Source: a virus. Taken from it: a stretch of 31,484 nucleotides of DNA. The notes beneath the pieces are model-generated. The model saw nothing but the letters and a program-made list of their open reading frames with translations. It was not told where the DNA came from and ran no database searches. Shown in pieces: positions 15,331 to 23,903 of this stretch. A program made the position numbers and the translations under genes. Each line of letters opens with the position of its first letter. The first letter of the stretch is position 1. The stretch spans positions 1 to 31,484 of the IMG/VR virus record IMGVR_UViG_3300033148_001203; one strand, written 5' to 3'.

Positions 15331-16593
15331 TTAATTTTCAACCAGAACCATGTCAAACGTGGTGTTTACCCCTCCTTGTTTGGAGATGCATATCGCAGAG
15401 ACCCTGATATCTGTTTTTGCTGGAATGGCGGCTGGAACTGGGAAGGGCATGATGATAAAGGAGGTTCCATTTGTGTCCAAACCAAATGTCTTCTTTACTT
15501 GAAATACCCCCCCATACAGTCTCATTGACAACCTTCCATTCAATGCATAATCCCGTGCCAAACCCACCAAACTGTTTGTTCCTTGAAGCATATACCCTGT
15601 AAACCCGTTGGGGATGGTGTACAATGCCATTAAGGTCTGATTGTAACTGATTTGGATTCGGGAATACACAATTGTATCACCACTATTAACAGAATCCACA
15701 TTGCCCACCAAATCCGAAGTTCCTACATTTTTCTTTCTAAATACTCGCCATAGGGGGGTGACTAGTTGCGCCAATGATGTTCCCTCAAGCGTCTTTGTCT
15801 GTACCACCAAATCACCATTTATGTCCAATCCCTGGACTTCTATTGGCTCAGTATCCGACGCACTGGAGCTTTTGATGTGGCTCACGGGGGCGGTCCCATC
15901 TGCCGGATAGGAGTAATCCCCTCCGTAATCCCAGACATCCTCATAAGCAGCAATACCGACGGCATCGTTTTGTCCGAATTTATGAATCACTGAACTACCT
16001 ATAACATCTCCTTTGGATATAGCCAAACCATTTTCAGCGTCAGTTGTTCTTAGATTTCCAGAACCAGTGGCTCCAATATTAACAAAGACACCCGATGGGT
16101 TTAGAGCTTTGTTTACGTTTGTAACCAATTCTGCATCGTCTTGCTCTGATATTGGGTCAGCTATTCTATGCGAACTTGGTTTGATGTAATCTGGATGGAG
16201 GATTACGCGAATATGGAAATCAGTGGTGGGAGCGGCTCCGTTGGTGTATACTATTCGGAATTGGTCTACAGCTGGTTGTACTTGATACGTTTTCCCTGAC
16301 CCCCCTAGAATGGTATAGTTGTCGACCCAGTGCCACCCATCCCCATCCCCAACCCTCTGCTGAATTTGCAATCCATCAACAGCACTTGGGACGTCCGAAT
16401 AGACCGCTATCGCAATCACGCCATATTGTGCGACGTCAGTAGGTTCCCCAACAAAGGGTTCGTCCGCTTCCAGATTCTCTTCTGTGGAATTGTTATTGTC
16501 CACAAATGAAAATTCCCTTACGGGTAGTGGATTAGTTTCCTTTATTAAATTTCCAAGCCAATCCAATATTTTTATGTGGCGAATTATACTCAT
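15331..16593 (-). CDS. Virion structural protein, beta-rich (fibre/spike candidate)
   Basis: I place the start at ATG 16593 rather than 16608, because TAATG joins it to the collagen-gene stop and GGAGATCAATGTA gives the correct site. The 420-residue protein has long beta patterns, including VIHKFGQNDAV, the block VWDYGGDYSYPADGTAPVSHIKSS and EVQGLDINGDLVVQTKTLEG, then RVFRKKNVG. The motifs H-K-F-G-x-N, D-x-G-G-x-Y-x-Y-P and G-L-D-x-x-x-x-V-x-x-x-x-x-L are shared by virion proteins of many environmental phages; their exact place in the particle is uncertain. It is encoded just after the collagen-like protein and may form a joint head or tail decoration. Confidence 0.7.
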   Translation of the reverse strand: MSIIRHIKILDWLGNLIKETNPLPVREFSFVDNNNSTEENLEADEPFVGEPTDVAQYGVIAIAVYSDVPSAVDGLQIQQRVGDGDGWHWVDNYTILGGSGKTYQVQPAVDQFRIVYTNGAAPTTDFHIRVILHPDYIKPSSHRIADPISEQDDAELVTNVNKALNPSGVFVNIGATGSGNLRTTDAENGLAISKGDVIGSSVIHKFGQNDAVGIAAYEDVWDYGGDYSYPADGTAPVSHIKSSSASDTEPIEVQGLDINGDLVVQTKTLEGTSLAQLVTPLWRVFRKKNVGTSDLVGNVDSVNSGDTIVYSRIQISYNQTLMALYTIPNGFTGYMLQGTNSLVGLARDYALNGRLSMRLYGGVFQVKKTFGLDTNGTSFIIMPFPVPAAIPAKTDIRVSAICISKQGGVNTTFDMVLVEN

Positions 16594-17501
16594 TACATTG
16601 ATCTCCATTTGACCGTGTTGGTTACAAACGTTAGTGATTCCCCTTCATAAAGAAACTCAGTGGCGGCCTCATTTACCGTTGCGCCACCATAAGAACTAAT
16701 TGTAAGTGTGCCCGTTCCCGTGTTTGTTATTGTGAAGCTTCTGCCATAGGGAAGTCCTGATGGATTTGGGAGGTGGACGGGAAAAGTGCCATCAGCCCAA
16801 ACAATATCGTCTTTCAAATCAACGTTGTATTCGGAATCAACCTCCTTCAATTTGGGAGATTGGTTTATTTTACGGACTTCTGCTTCCCCCAAACCACCAT
16901 TACCTCGACGAACCCGAATCCATTCTGTGGTTTGATCTGCCACTTTTAACCGAAAACGATATCCTTGGTTCTCCACTTCTATTTCTGGTGGAGCCCCTTC
17001 CTTGCCTGTTGGGCCCCGTAAACCCTGTTTTCCATCCCTACCTTGTTTTCCTAGCTTCCCCCGCATGCCAATCATCCCCTTATTTCCCACAGAACCCTGT
17101 CTTCCTGCGATTCCTTGCGTACCTGTTGCCCCCATTACCCCCTGTGTACCAGACGGCCCCTGTATTCCCTGTTTCCCTTCTATGCCTTGTGGTCCCCTTG
17201 GCCCCGTGAACCCTTTCGGACCTTGTTTACCCTCCACACCTTCTTCGCCTTGAATTCCTTTGGGTCCAGTTTTTCCATCAGCACCTCGAGGGCCTTTGGG
17301 TCCTGTAAATCCTTTGGGGCCATGTGATCCCTGCTCGCCTTGTTCCCCCTGCGGACCTTCTTCGCCTTTGGGACCATTTGCCGTTTCAGAGACTTTCTTG
17401 TTGTGTTTGATTTCCTTTTGTGGTTCCACTTTAAGTTTGTTTAATCGCATGTGTGTTATTTTCAAATCAAGAACTTCTTGTTTGGTTGCGCGTTTGGTCA
17501 T
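16593..17501 (-). CDS. Collagen-like virion protein
   Basis: The start is ATG 17501, within ATGA over the head-protein stop and behind GGAGAAAAGTAGC; longer frames are an artefact of overlap. Residues 1-42 are basic and helical. Residues ~43-171 are about 42 uninterrupted Gly-X-Y triplets (GPKGEEGPQGEQ..., GPRGPQGIEGKQG...), which should form a collagen-like triple helix, with many Lys/Glu/Gln rather than hydroxyproline sites. The last ~130 residues are beta-rich and probably trimerise and seed the triple helix. Such proteins form surface fibres or stalks on phage heads or tails. Translation is coupled on both sides. Confidence 0.85.
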   Translation of the reverse strand: MTKRATKQEVLDLKITHMRLNKLKVEPQKEIKHNKKVSETANGPKGEEGPQGEQGEQGSHGPKGFTGPKGPRGADGKTGPKGIQGEEGVEGKQGPKGFTGPRGPQGIEGKQGIQGPSGTQGVMGATGTQGIAGRQGSVGNKGMIGMRGKLGKQGRDGKQGLRGPTGKEGAPPEIEVENQGYRFRLKVADQTTEWIRVRRGNGGLGEAEVRKINQSPKLKEVDSEYNVDLKDDIVWADGTFPVHLPNPSGLPYGRSFTITNTGTGTLTISSYGGATVNEAATEFLYEGESLTFVTNTVKWRSM

Positions 17502-18538
17502 GCTACTTTTCTCCGAGGTGGGGGATTCTTTCCAGTTTTCTTTCTGTAGAAACCCCTTAATTTCGCAACGCCTTTTTTGTTTTTGTATTGAGCTCCGATA
17601 ATAGGTTTGCGGCGTGGAGTTACATCTTCTATTCCTGGGATAAAGGGGATGGGAACGCATCGGCAGTTAGGATGCAAAGGAATGAGCCCACTTATTTCGT
17701 CCAGTGTGAACACACGGCCTTCCAAATCAGCACAGTCAGGGCAAACGTCCTGAATAGCGGTGGACCATTCCACCAATACGGTTACTCCCTCAATTCCTTG
17801 GGACTTGTATGTGTTCAATGCCCCTTGCACGTGTGCTCGAACTATTTCCGTACGAGCTATGGTCGTGGCACGCTTCAAACCTATGTCAACCAGCTTCACC
17901 ATCTCCCGCGCAACCACCCTTGGATTTTTCCCCTCCGCCAGACCTTGGGCCAATGACCTGCTAATCTGTTGAGCCATACTTTCCGTCACACCCTTCAACT
18001 CGGCAAAATTGCGCTGATACAACAGACGCACGTTCTCAAGGTGTATGGGCTGAAAGAGGGCTCCTTGTGCCATTGTTGCCACTGCTCTTACGCGAGCAGG
18101 TCCACCAGCCACTGACACCAATGAATCGAACACGGCATTGCCCGATCGTTTGGCTAATTCCTCGTATCCCCTTTGAATTCCTTTCGAATACGCCGAAGAA
18201 ACGTAAGTGTCAGCCCAACGCTCATCCACAACTCTCATAGTTGGGCCTGTTTCCAGGAATAGGATTTCTTTTTCCAACATCTCGTTCAACCACACAATAA
18301 AATCACTGAACTTTTCAGGATCAGTGGAGAATGCAAACGCTTTTGGGCCGAGTGCTTCCTGATTGGTTGCCAAATCCAACGCATCGTTGGTATGCACTGA
18401 TTTCGTTATTAGTTGCTTGGCCTTTTTGAACCGTCGTCGTAGTTCAGCAATATAGGAAAGACGAATCCTACCTGTGCGGGTAGGATCTCGAAGGAGTGCC
18501 ATATTGAATACACTTACTCTTTTATTCCGTTGGCTCAT
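17498..18538 (-). CDS. Minor head protein, Mu F / SPP1 gp7-like
   Basis: The C-terminal part has the family mark: ARTEIVRAHVQGALNTYKSQGI, then CPDCADLEGRVFTL and LIPLHPNCRCVPIPF (C-x-x-C ... H-P-N-C-R-C), a metal-binding-like motif. The protein is about 346 residues and comes straight after the portal gene, as in many phages. It joins the portal or enters the prohead and helps head assembly or DNA delivery. The start is uncertain: 18538 (behind AGGAGAATG), 18568 and 18502 (MALLRDPTRTG) are possible. The last ~60 residues are Lys/Arg-rich. It ends in ATGA with the collagen-like gene. Confidence 0.88.
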   Translation of the reverse strand: MSQRNKRVSVFNMALLRDPTRTGRIRLSYIAELRRRFKKAKQLITKSVHTNDALDLATNQEALGPKAFAFSTDPEKFSDFIVWLNEMLEKEILFLETGPTMRVVDERWADTYVSSAYSKGIQRGYEELAKRSGNAVFDSLVSVAGGPARVRAVATMAQGALFQPIHLENVRLLYQRNFAELKGVTESMAQQISRSLAQGLAEGKNPRVVAREMVKLVDIGLKRATTIARTEIVRAHVQGALNTYKSQGIEGVTVLVEWSTAIQDVCPDCADLEGRVFTLDEISGLIPLHPNCRCVPIPFIPGIEDVTPRRKPIIGAQYKNKKGVAKLRGFYRKKTGKNPPPRRKVA

Positions 18539-19961
18539 CATTCTCCTCATCGTCCATATCGTCTTCATCGTCGTCAGTTAGGGCAAAATCGCCGTATGTT
18601 ACTTGCAATTCCTGAACTTGGGCTTCCGTATAACTCATCACAACCCGAAGATACATTTCAAATGGCATGAGTTCGTGAAGCCCACTGGTAACGTACAACG
18701 AATACGATTCAGTTTTAAGTTTCTCAATCTCACTCTTTCTTTTAGCATCGTCGGCTTCAAGAGCAGGCCAATTGATTTCATACTCGGACGGAACGAGGAC
18801 ACCAAAGAGAACCAATCTATCAATAAACGTACGGAGGATATCAACTTCAGCAAAGTCGGTGCGTCTTTCGTCAACGCGTGTGTTCCAATTGTTTTCATCC
18901 ATCACGGAAGCCAACTCACCACGCTCACTTCCAGTAAGGATCCGTGTGGGAATGCCCTTCGCACCAGAAATAAGTGTTAGGGGTGCTTTTAGGTGTTCCC
19001 ATACTTGGGCTATGGCTGGAGCAACTGATTTAACCTCCACCCCTTGAAAGACGCCATGACGCTTCATGCCGTGGACAAATTCTTCGACCTCGTCATTGAG
19101 ATCATCCGTATTGGTAATTTCAACATCCTTGTCTACGTTGAAAAAGAGACCCTGATAAGCACCGAGCCAAAACATTTCTGCATCGCCGCCGCCCACTTTC
19201 TCAATGTTCTTGACGTAGTTAAACACTGACTCAAGGCGTGGGGTTCCGTAGACTTCGCTATCTTCCTTTTCCTCTGCAACATGGATTACACGCGACCAAT
19301 GTACTTCAGTCGCAACTGAGTCATGTGTGCTTTGGTTGCTTAGGTTGCTCTGTAGCGTTATTGAGTATTTGGTGGGTTGGCCGAACCGAGGATCCTTATG
19401 GTTACTCTCCACTTCCAATATCTCAACCTTTCCTTGGGGATAAGCCTGTAGGTAATTGACTGTTAAAGTTGACGCTGAATCGGCAAGTTTGCTCACAGGT
19501 TCTTTCAACGCCTTCCCATCACTGAAACCAATAAACAACACACCAAACTGACCTATTCCGCTCAATATGTCAATCTTTTTGAGATAATGCCATATTCGGA
19601 TTTTTTTAACAAGGCTTTTCCACTCCGTAAGGAACATACTTGCTTTGTCTTTCTTGTCAGGAATGGTTATCTCGGGAATACCCCTCCAACTTGCTTCGGG
19701 AAAAGCCTTCACCACACGCTTACCAATTCCTTCACGTGCCCACATGGCATAATAATCATCGTAAACCAAATTCTTCTTGTACCCTAACGCCGCATACACG
19801 TCACGCTTGCCCTCGTATGATTCCCCTAATTTGGAAAACAGGGCGGCTCTTTGGCTAACTAGACTGGACAAATTCGACAAACATCTTTTTTCTTCGCCTG
19901 AGAGTTTATTGGTGGTGGGCTTACGAGTTGCCTTCTTTTTCTTCTTGGTATCTTTGGGCAT
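18522..19961 (-). CDS. Portal protein (DUF1073-like)
   Basis: The 479-residue protein follows the large terminase and precedes the minor head gene. It has a basic N-terminal tail, then DDYYAMWAREGIGKRVVKAFPEASW (residues ~68-92). Other patterns are HWSRVIHVAEEKEDSEVYGTPRLESVFNYVKNIEKV near 220-255 and GIPTRILTGSERGELAS near 340-357, the hallmark of DUF1073/gp6-type portals. The C-terminal end is highly acidic. It forms the dodecameric channel through which TerL pumps DNA and to which the neck binds. AGGAGATTCATTTC precedes the ATG. Confidence 0.9.
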   Translation of the reverse strand: MPKDTKKKKKATRKPTTNKLSGEEKRCLSNLSSLVSQRAALFSKLGESYEGKRDVYAALGYKKNLVYDDYYAMWAREGIGKRVVKAFPEASWRGIPEITIPDKKDKASMFLTEWKSLVKKIRIWHYLKKIDILSGIGQFGVLFIGFSDGKALKEPVSKLADSASTLTVNYLQAYPQGKVEILEVESNHKDPRFGQPTKYSITLQSNLSNQSTHDSVATEVHWSRVIHVAEEKEDSEVYGTPRLESVFNYVKNIEKVGGGDAEMFWLGAYQGLFFNVDKDVEITNTDDLNDEVEEFVHGMKRHGVFQGVEVKSVAPAIAQVWEHLKAPLTLISGAKGIPTRILTGSERGELASVMDENNWNTRVDERRTDFAEVDILRTFIDRLVLFGVLVPSEYEINWPALEADDAKRKSEIEKLKTESYSLYVTSGLHELMPFEMYLRVVMSYTEAQVQELQVTYGDFALTDDDEDDMDDEENDEPTE

Positions 19962-20016
19962 GAAATGAATCTCCTAATTTTCAATATTATTTTGGAATAC
20001 TATACTATATTTCTGA

Positions 20017-21510
20017 TTATTTCTTCCGCCGCAATGCACCACCAACCCGCTTCTTTGCATTGAGTTTATTGTAGGCTCCTCCGGCGGCATCCACCTGATC
20101 TCGTTGCTTTGCCAAGGGGAACCCACGCATTTCGGCAACAAACTCCCGTGTCCAGGCTCTTCTTAGGACCCATACCTTTCCGTTTTCTACAGCTATGCTC
20201 AGAGGCTCTGCGCGAGCATCCTTGGAACCTGACACCTTGTCACTGTATGCTCGGAACCCCGCAAGGGTTTCACTTATGGTTGTCTCCACACTTTCCTTTC
20301 CGCCGGATCCAGGCTCTTGCTCCACCCATATCTTAACGCTATGTCCATCTAATTCTGCAGTGTTGCGGATGTGGGGTTCTCGGCGGCGTGCATCCCAGCT
20401 ACCACGCACCACGTCAAGGACAATAACACGCTTGTTGGGCATCTCGCCCAACAATACCCCCGCTGTATGTGCCGCGCCCCGTTTGCGGTTGTTCTGCGTA
20501 CCAGCTTTGTCCCAGTACCGTACTTGCTTTAATATCTTGTATGGGGCTTCGTCACAATAATTTAATTGTTTGGTGTCAAATGCATTTCCGCCCTTGGCAA
20601 TGGGGTTCTGTGCCATCTGTCCGCTATATTTTCGAGAACCATAATCCTCCATTTTCTCATCGAGGGTTTCTTGGTCCAGACGAACAGGGTCCATAAACCC
20701 ATTCACATACTTGTCTCTCAATTCAGGTGGATTTACCAAATCACTTTCTTCAGCTGGGATACATATGTGTTTTATTTTCTTTTTGGTCTTTCCCAGCATA
20801 AACCCAGTGGGGTCGTCTTGATGTAGCCTCTGCATGACCATAATCATCGTCGTGACCTTTGGGTCCACATGCCTAGACAAAAGCGTACCTTCTATCCATT
20901 CATTGACATTGCCGAGGTTTACACCACTCACCGCATCTGCGTCCATAGGGTTGATTGGATCATCTATAATGAGATAATGCCCATGCATGCCCGTGACGGA
21001 CCCCAGGATGGAAGTGGTTAATCGTTCCCCTCCTTCCGTATTCTTGAAATGGCTCTTTTGTTTTAAGTCTTCTCTGATTTTAATGTTGGGGAAATAGAGC
21101 TTGAACTTGTCGGAGTTCACAATGTCCCTTGATTTTAGAGCAAGGTCCAATCCCAACTTCTCCGCATAGCTTCCCACGATACTTCTAATAACTGCATCCC
21201 GCGTCCATACCCATATGGGAAACATCTCGGAACAGATTGTGGATTTTGTGGATCCTGGAGGTATGTTAATAATCAAATCATACTCTTTGGGCTTTCTTGG
21301 CTCTATCCATTGTGTCTGTACGTACTGTAATTCGTCACACAGATATTTTAGATGCCAATTCCACACCGCCTTTTCAGGAATAACCACATCCCAAAATTCT
21401 TGCAGGAAGTAATAGAAACTTCTTCTGCATTTTTCAGCTTTGATTTCATGTAGAGGTGGTATCTTTTCTTTATACTGTGCTACTGCTTCAGCCTTCGTTG
21501 ATCTTGGCAT
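20017..21510 (-). CDS. terL: Terminase large subunit
   Basis: The 497-residue protein has both enzyme halves. Walker A is the variant INIPPGSTKST (residues 81-91), Walker B LIIDDP (180-185) and the coupling motif MVMQRLHQDD (224-233). The nuclease half has RYWDKAGT (Asp334), VEQEPGSGG (396-404) and DQVDAAGGAY (Asp474), the acidic triad of RNase H-like terminase nucleases. It cuts concatemeric DNA and pumps it into the head with ATP energy. It lies directly after the small subunit (4-bp gap) and before the portal. The Ser in place of Gly in the usual GxGKS pattern is common in this family. Confidence 0.95.
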   Translation of the reverse strand: MPRSTKAEAVAQYKEKIPPLHEIKAEKCRRSFYYFLQEFWDVVIPEKAVWNWHLKYLCDELQYVQTQWIEPRKPKEYDLIINIPPGSTKSTICSEMFPIWVWTRDAVIRSIVGSYAEKLGLDLALKSRDIVNSDKFKLYFPNIKIREDLKQKSHFKNTEGGERLTTSILGSVTGMHGHYLIIDDPINPMDADAVSGVNLGNVNEWIEGTLLSRHVDPKVTTMIMVMQRLHQDDPTGFMLGKTKKKIKHICIPAEESDLVNPPELRDKYVNGFMDPVRLDQETLDEKMEDYGSRKYSGQMAQNPIAKGGNAFDTKQLNYCDEAPYKILKQVRYWDKAGTQNNRKRGAAHTAGVLLGEMPNKRVIVLDVVRGSWDARRREPHIRNTAELDGHSVKIWVEQEPGSGGKESVETTISETLAGFRAYSDKVSGSKDARAEPLSIAVENGKVWVLRRAWTREFVAEMRGFPLAKQRDQVDAAGGAYNKLNAKKRVGGALRRKK

Positions 21511-21514
21511 AGGA

Positions 21515-22330
21515 TCAGCCCCCCAACAAAGAAGGAGCTTCGTTCGGGCACGTCAGTTCGGCATCTATGCTTTCAAAGCAATCCAGCAACGAATCCAAAG
21601 CGGCATCGTTCAACGCTCCCAAGTCAATTTGGGAAACTGCACCCTCCCCATTGTTGTTGACGCTGATATTGTTGTACACATCTCGCACTTTCGTTTCTTT
21701 CTGGTTCCTTACTTTGCCCCCTGTGGAGACCTTGAATTGCATCTCCATATTTGCTTTCCATAAAGTCGTTTGGAAAGTAGGGTCATTTAATCCAGCACGT
21801 GCCTTCCTTTCCCACCACGCTTTAGACACAGACTCTATCATTAAAAGAGCCTTGGCAAGGAAAGGGTTCTCCATTGCCATTTCTTCCAGCTTGCCCTTTA
21901 GGAATCCCATCTGCACACAAATTTCATTTAACCCATAGCCATCAAATGCCATTTCGAACATCGGTTGGAGTTTTTCCTTTACCAGCGTCATGTCTTTCCA
22001 ACCACTCTTGCTGACGTAATTGTGTCGCTCAACTTGTGGGGCTCGGGTGGTAGACAGGTCATGTAGCATCCAATCGAACCAATCGTCCGTTCCACCGTCG
22101 TAAGGGCACACACTGTTCATGTCCTGTACCACTCGGGAGCATTTGAGATTCTTTGCGTGCTTCTTAGTGTCTACTGAGTATCGCTTGGCACGCCGCCATT
22201 TCCCTATAAGAGTGTTAAGACTGAGGTGGCGTTCTTCGGGGGGGATAGTGCTTTCGGATTCGTCAGGTATTTGGGTCTTGTCGAGGTCTTGTTCTATCTG
22301 GTTTCTTTTCTTTCGAGTAAACTTGTGCAT
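21515..22330 (-). CDS. Terminase small subunit candidate
   Basis: This gene is directly upstream of terL. The 271-residue protein has a basic N-terminal tail, then a segment in the middle (FEMAFDGYGLNEICVQMGFLKGKLEEM, residues ~127-153) that looks like the helix-turn-helix of small terminases. It is followed by KALLMIESVSKAWWERKARAGLNDPTFQTTLWKANMEMQFK, with the W-W-E ... A-R-A-G-L ... F-x-x-x-L-W-x-x-N-M pattern of several TerS families. It should bind the packaging site and hand DNA to TerL. The longer N-terminus is unusual, since many TerS are 140-180 residues. Confidence 0.8.
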   Translation of the reverse strand: MHKFTRKKRNQIEQDLDKTQIPDESESTIPPEERHLSLNTLIGKWRRAKRYSVDTKKHAKNLKCSRVVQDMNSVCPYDGGTDDWFDWMLHDLSTTRAPQVERHNYVSKSGWKDMTLVKEKLQPMFEMAFDGYGLNEICVQMGFLKGKLEEMAMENPFLAKALLMIESVSKAWWERKARAGLNDPTFQTTLWKANMEMQFKVSTGGKVRNQKETKVRDVYNNISVNNNGEGAVSQIDLGALNDAALDSLLDCFESIDAELTCPNEAPSLLGG

Positions 22331-22382
22331 AACGGTTTCCTTGTTGAGTTACCTTATGCACATTAACATAATGGGCGTGTGT

Positions 22383-22865
22383 TCATTCCTTCATGACTTC
22401 ACTCTTCAATTCAAGTTCGCTTATGTCTGGACATCCCATCAAGTGCGAGGTGCATTCACCGTCCAATAGATCATCGCAATCGTCGCATACGCTCTTTTTC
22501 TCCAGTTCAAGTTCAAACTCCACGCCGACCGCCTTGAGCACCACGCAACATATCGCGATTGCTAGGGATAATTCACCATATCGATAGTACCGACACGGTG
22601 AATTATACTCAATCTCCACATGGTATCCCACTGGTCCATACCAGCCAATCTTTACGGAATACCCGACCTTCTCCAACGCTGCAAAAGCATGGTTAAGGTC
22701 ATCGGCGGGATTCCAATAGTTCGAGTGAAGATACCTCACCGAATCTTGGTACGGCGTCTTGCCACAGTCATCATTCCAGAACGGGATAATCTCAGCGTGA
22801 TACCACCCCATGACCTTCTCGGCCACGAGCGCGTTGAGTTGTTCTTTGGTTTTAATCTTGATCAT
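22383..22865 (-). CDS. Likely phage ABA-sandwich (DUF2591-like) protein
   Basis: The 160-residue protein starts MIKIKTKEQLNALVAEKVMGW, then has W-N-P-A-D-D-L-N-H-A-F-A-A-L-E-K-V-G and a strand KIGWYGPVGYHVEIEY. This series (helix with x-A-x-x-V-M-G-W, then A-W-x-x-x-E-K-x, then central strands) matches the ABA-sandwich/DUF2591-type phage proteins, whose role is unknown. The last ~50 residues add C-D-D-C-D-D... C...C, a possible metal site. It starts behind GGAGCTAACTG and overlaps the neighbouring gene by 14 bases. Confidence 0.6.
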   Translation of the reverse strand: MIKIKTKEQLNALVAEKVMGWYHAEIIPFWNDDCGKTPYQDSVRYLHSNYWNPADDLNHAFAALEKVGYSVKIGWYGPVGYHVEIEYNSPCRYYRYGELSLAIAICCVVLKAVGVEFELELEKKSVCDDCDDLLDGECTSHLMGCPDISELELKSEVMKE

Positions 22866-23232
22866 CAGTTAGCTCCAATGTGAATTCGATTCCCTTAGCT
22901 TTCAAATAGCACGCCAGAAGCGCGACGGTGGGGTTAATGTGGAAGAAATCGTATGCTATGTTATTCCGCTCGATATTCATTTCGTAGCTATCATCGTTAC
23001 ATGTGTCGAGCTGTAAATAAAAAACGTCAGCCCGCACAAGCTCAATCGCGGCGTGGAAGCCTTCGGGTTTGTGGTAGATTGGCTTGGTGCGTCCACTCGG
23101 GGAAAATACCTCTTTTCTACAATGGACGCACCAATGGTAATCTACCGTTACCCTACGCCAATCATGCACACATTCCCCCGCCGCTTCCGCAAACGCCGCA
23201 CCAAGTTGTTTTTTAGTCGTTATCTTGATCAC
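22852..23232 (-). CDS. Small protein with Cys-rich centre, possible ABA-sandwich relative
   Basis: It starts at GTG behind AGGAGACTGAGTC. It begins MIKITTKKQLGAAFAEAAG, a clear echo of the next gene's start (MIKIKTKEQLNALVAEKV), and ends with ALLACYLKAKGIEFTLEL, an echo of VVLKAVGVEFELEL there. Between them it has HDWRRVTVDYHWCVHCRKEVF, a C-x-x-C site that could hold zinc. The shared ends suggest descent from one family with an altered middle. Function unknown. Confidence 0.6.
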   Translation of the reverse strand: MIKITTKKQLGAAFAEAAGECVHDWRRVTVDYHWCVHCRKEVFSPSGRTKPIYHKPEGFHAAIELVRADVFYLQLDTCNDDSYEMNIERNNIAYDFFHINPTVALLACYLKAKGIEFTLELTDDQD

Positions 23233-23235
23233 GAC

Positions 23236-23520
23236 TCAGTCTCCTACAATATTGTATGTTTTTGCAAAAACATCAGGCTTGCATGGGTAGCACTCACCTA
23301 CAACACCTTTGATGATCATGTCTCCAATACTTGCCATATGCGAACCCTCAAGAGTGAATATCTTAAGGCCCTCTCCTGCCACAATGTCGCAATACTCTTG
23401 CCACTTCCAATGCGTTGCAGTGACATGTTGGCCGGTAAATTCAATAACCTCGTGCAGATTTTTACCTGTCCACTCAACGAACTCAATCGTTACGGGCTTT
23501 TTAGTTGCTTTCTTGATCAT
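23236..23520 (-). CDS. Conserved small phage protein (94 aa)
   Basis: The protein starts MIKKATKKPVTIEFVEWTGKNLHEVIEF and contains GLKIFTLEG, then SIGDMIIKGVVGECYPCKPDVFAKTYNIV. The ending G-D-x-I-I-K-G-V-x-G-E-x-Y-P-C-K-P-D-x-F-x-x-T-Y recurs in many small phage proteins of unknown role. The start overlaps the upstream stop within TCATGA. There is no enzyme motif or membrane segment. Confidence 0.65.
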   Translation of the reverse strand: MIKKATKKPVTIEFVEWTGKNLHEVIEFTGQHVTATHWKWQEYCDIVAGEGLKIFTLEGSHMASIGDMIIKGVVGECYPCKPDVFAKTYNIVGD

Positions 23521-23903
23521 GATTCACCTTTTTCTTCGGGGTTTACTATTTCATCGATTCGGTTTCCCCACCACCATGCCTCGTCACTATCGGACTCATC
23601 AACCAGTTTCTCGATGCCATTGATAATCGCCTTAAGCTCTGCAACGCGCGCCTTGAGCTCGGCATTATGCCTACTCAATTCAATGCAACTGCTATTCATG
23701 TCGTTGAGTTCAGCCGTCAGCCGCTTGATCTCCTCGCGCTCGGTTACGTCGAGGAAGATAGCGTGTGGCATGCATTGCGCAAAATCAACATTATCACACT
23801 CACCCGGTCGATCAAAATAGCACCCTAGACATTCATCTTCGGATTCAATTTGTGTTTTCTCTAACTTGCGCCCTTCGTACTCGACTATCTGCATTTCTTT
23901 CAT
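23517..23903 (-). CDS. Cys-rich coiled-coil protein (128 aa)
   Basis: The N-terminal ~50 residues contain C-L-G-C-Y-F-D-R-P-G-E-C-D... C, a probable metal-binding cluster. Residues ~55-100 form a coiled coil (EREEIKRLTAELNDM, ELSRHNAELKARVAELKAIINGIEKL). The start overlaps the upstream stop within GGAGGTGAGTCATGA, which also holds the ribosome site. Such small phage proteins often bind nucleic acid or a host partner, but no function can be assigned. Confidence 0.6.
   Translation of the reverse strand: MKEMQIVEYEGRKLEKTQIESEDECLGCYFDRPGECDNVDFAQCMPHAIFLDVTEREEIKRLTAELNDMNSSCIELSRHNAELKARVAELKAIINGIEKLVDESDSDEAWWWGNRIDEIVNPEEKGES

Noticed and set aside
16593-16608. Start of the beta-rich virion gene at 16608 (MEINV).
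   Set aside because: The GGAG site fits the ATG at 16593 and TAATG coupling is present.
16593-17660. Longer collagen-gene start at 17660.
   Set aside because: The extra 53 residues lie in another frame of the minor head gene and lack a ribosome site. ATGA coupling at 17501 is clear.
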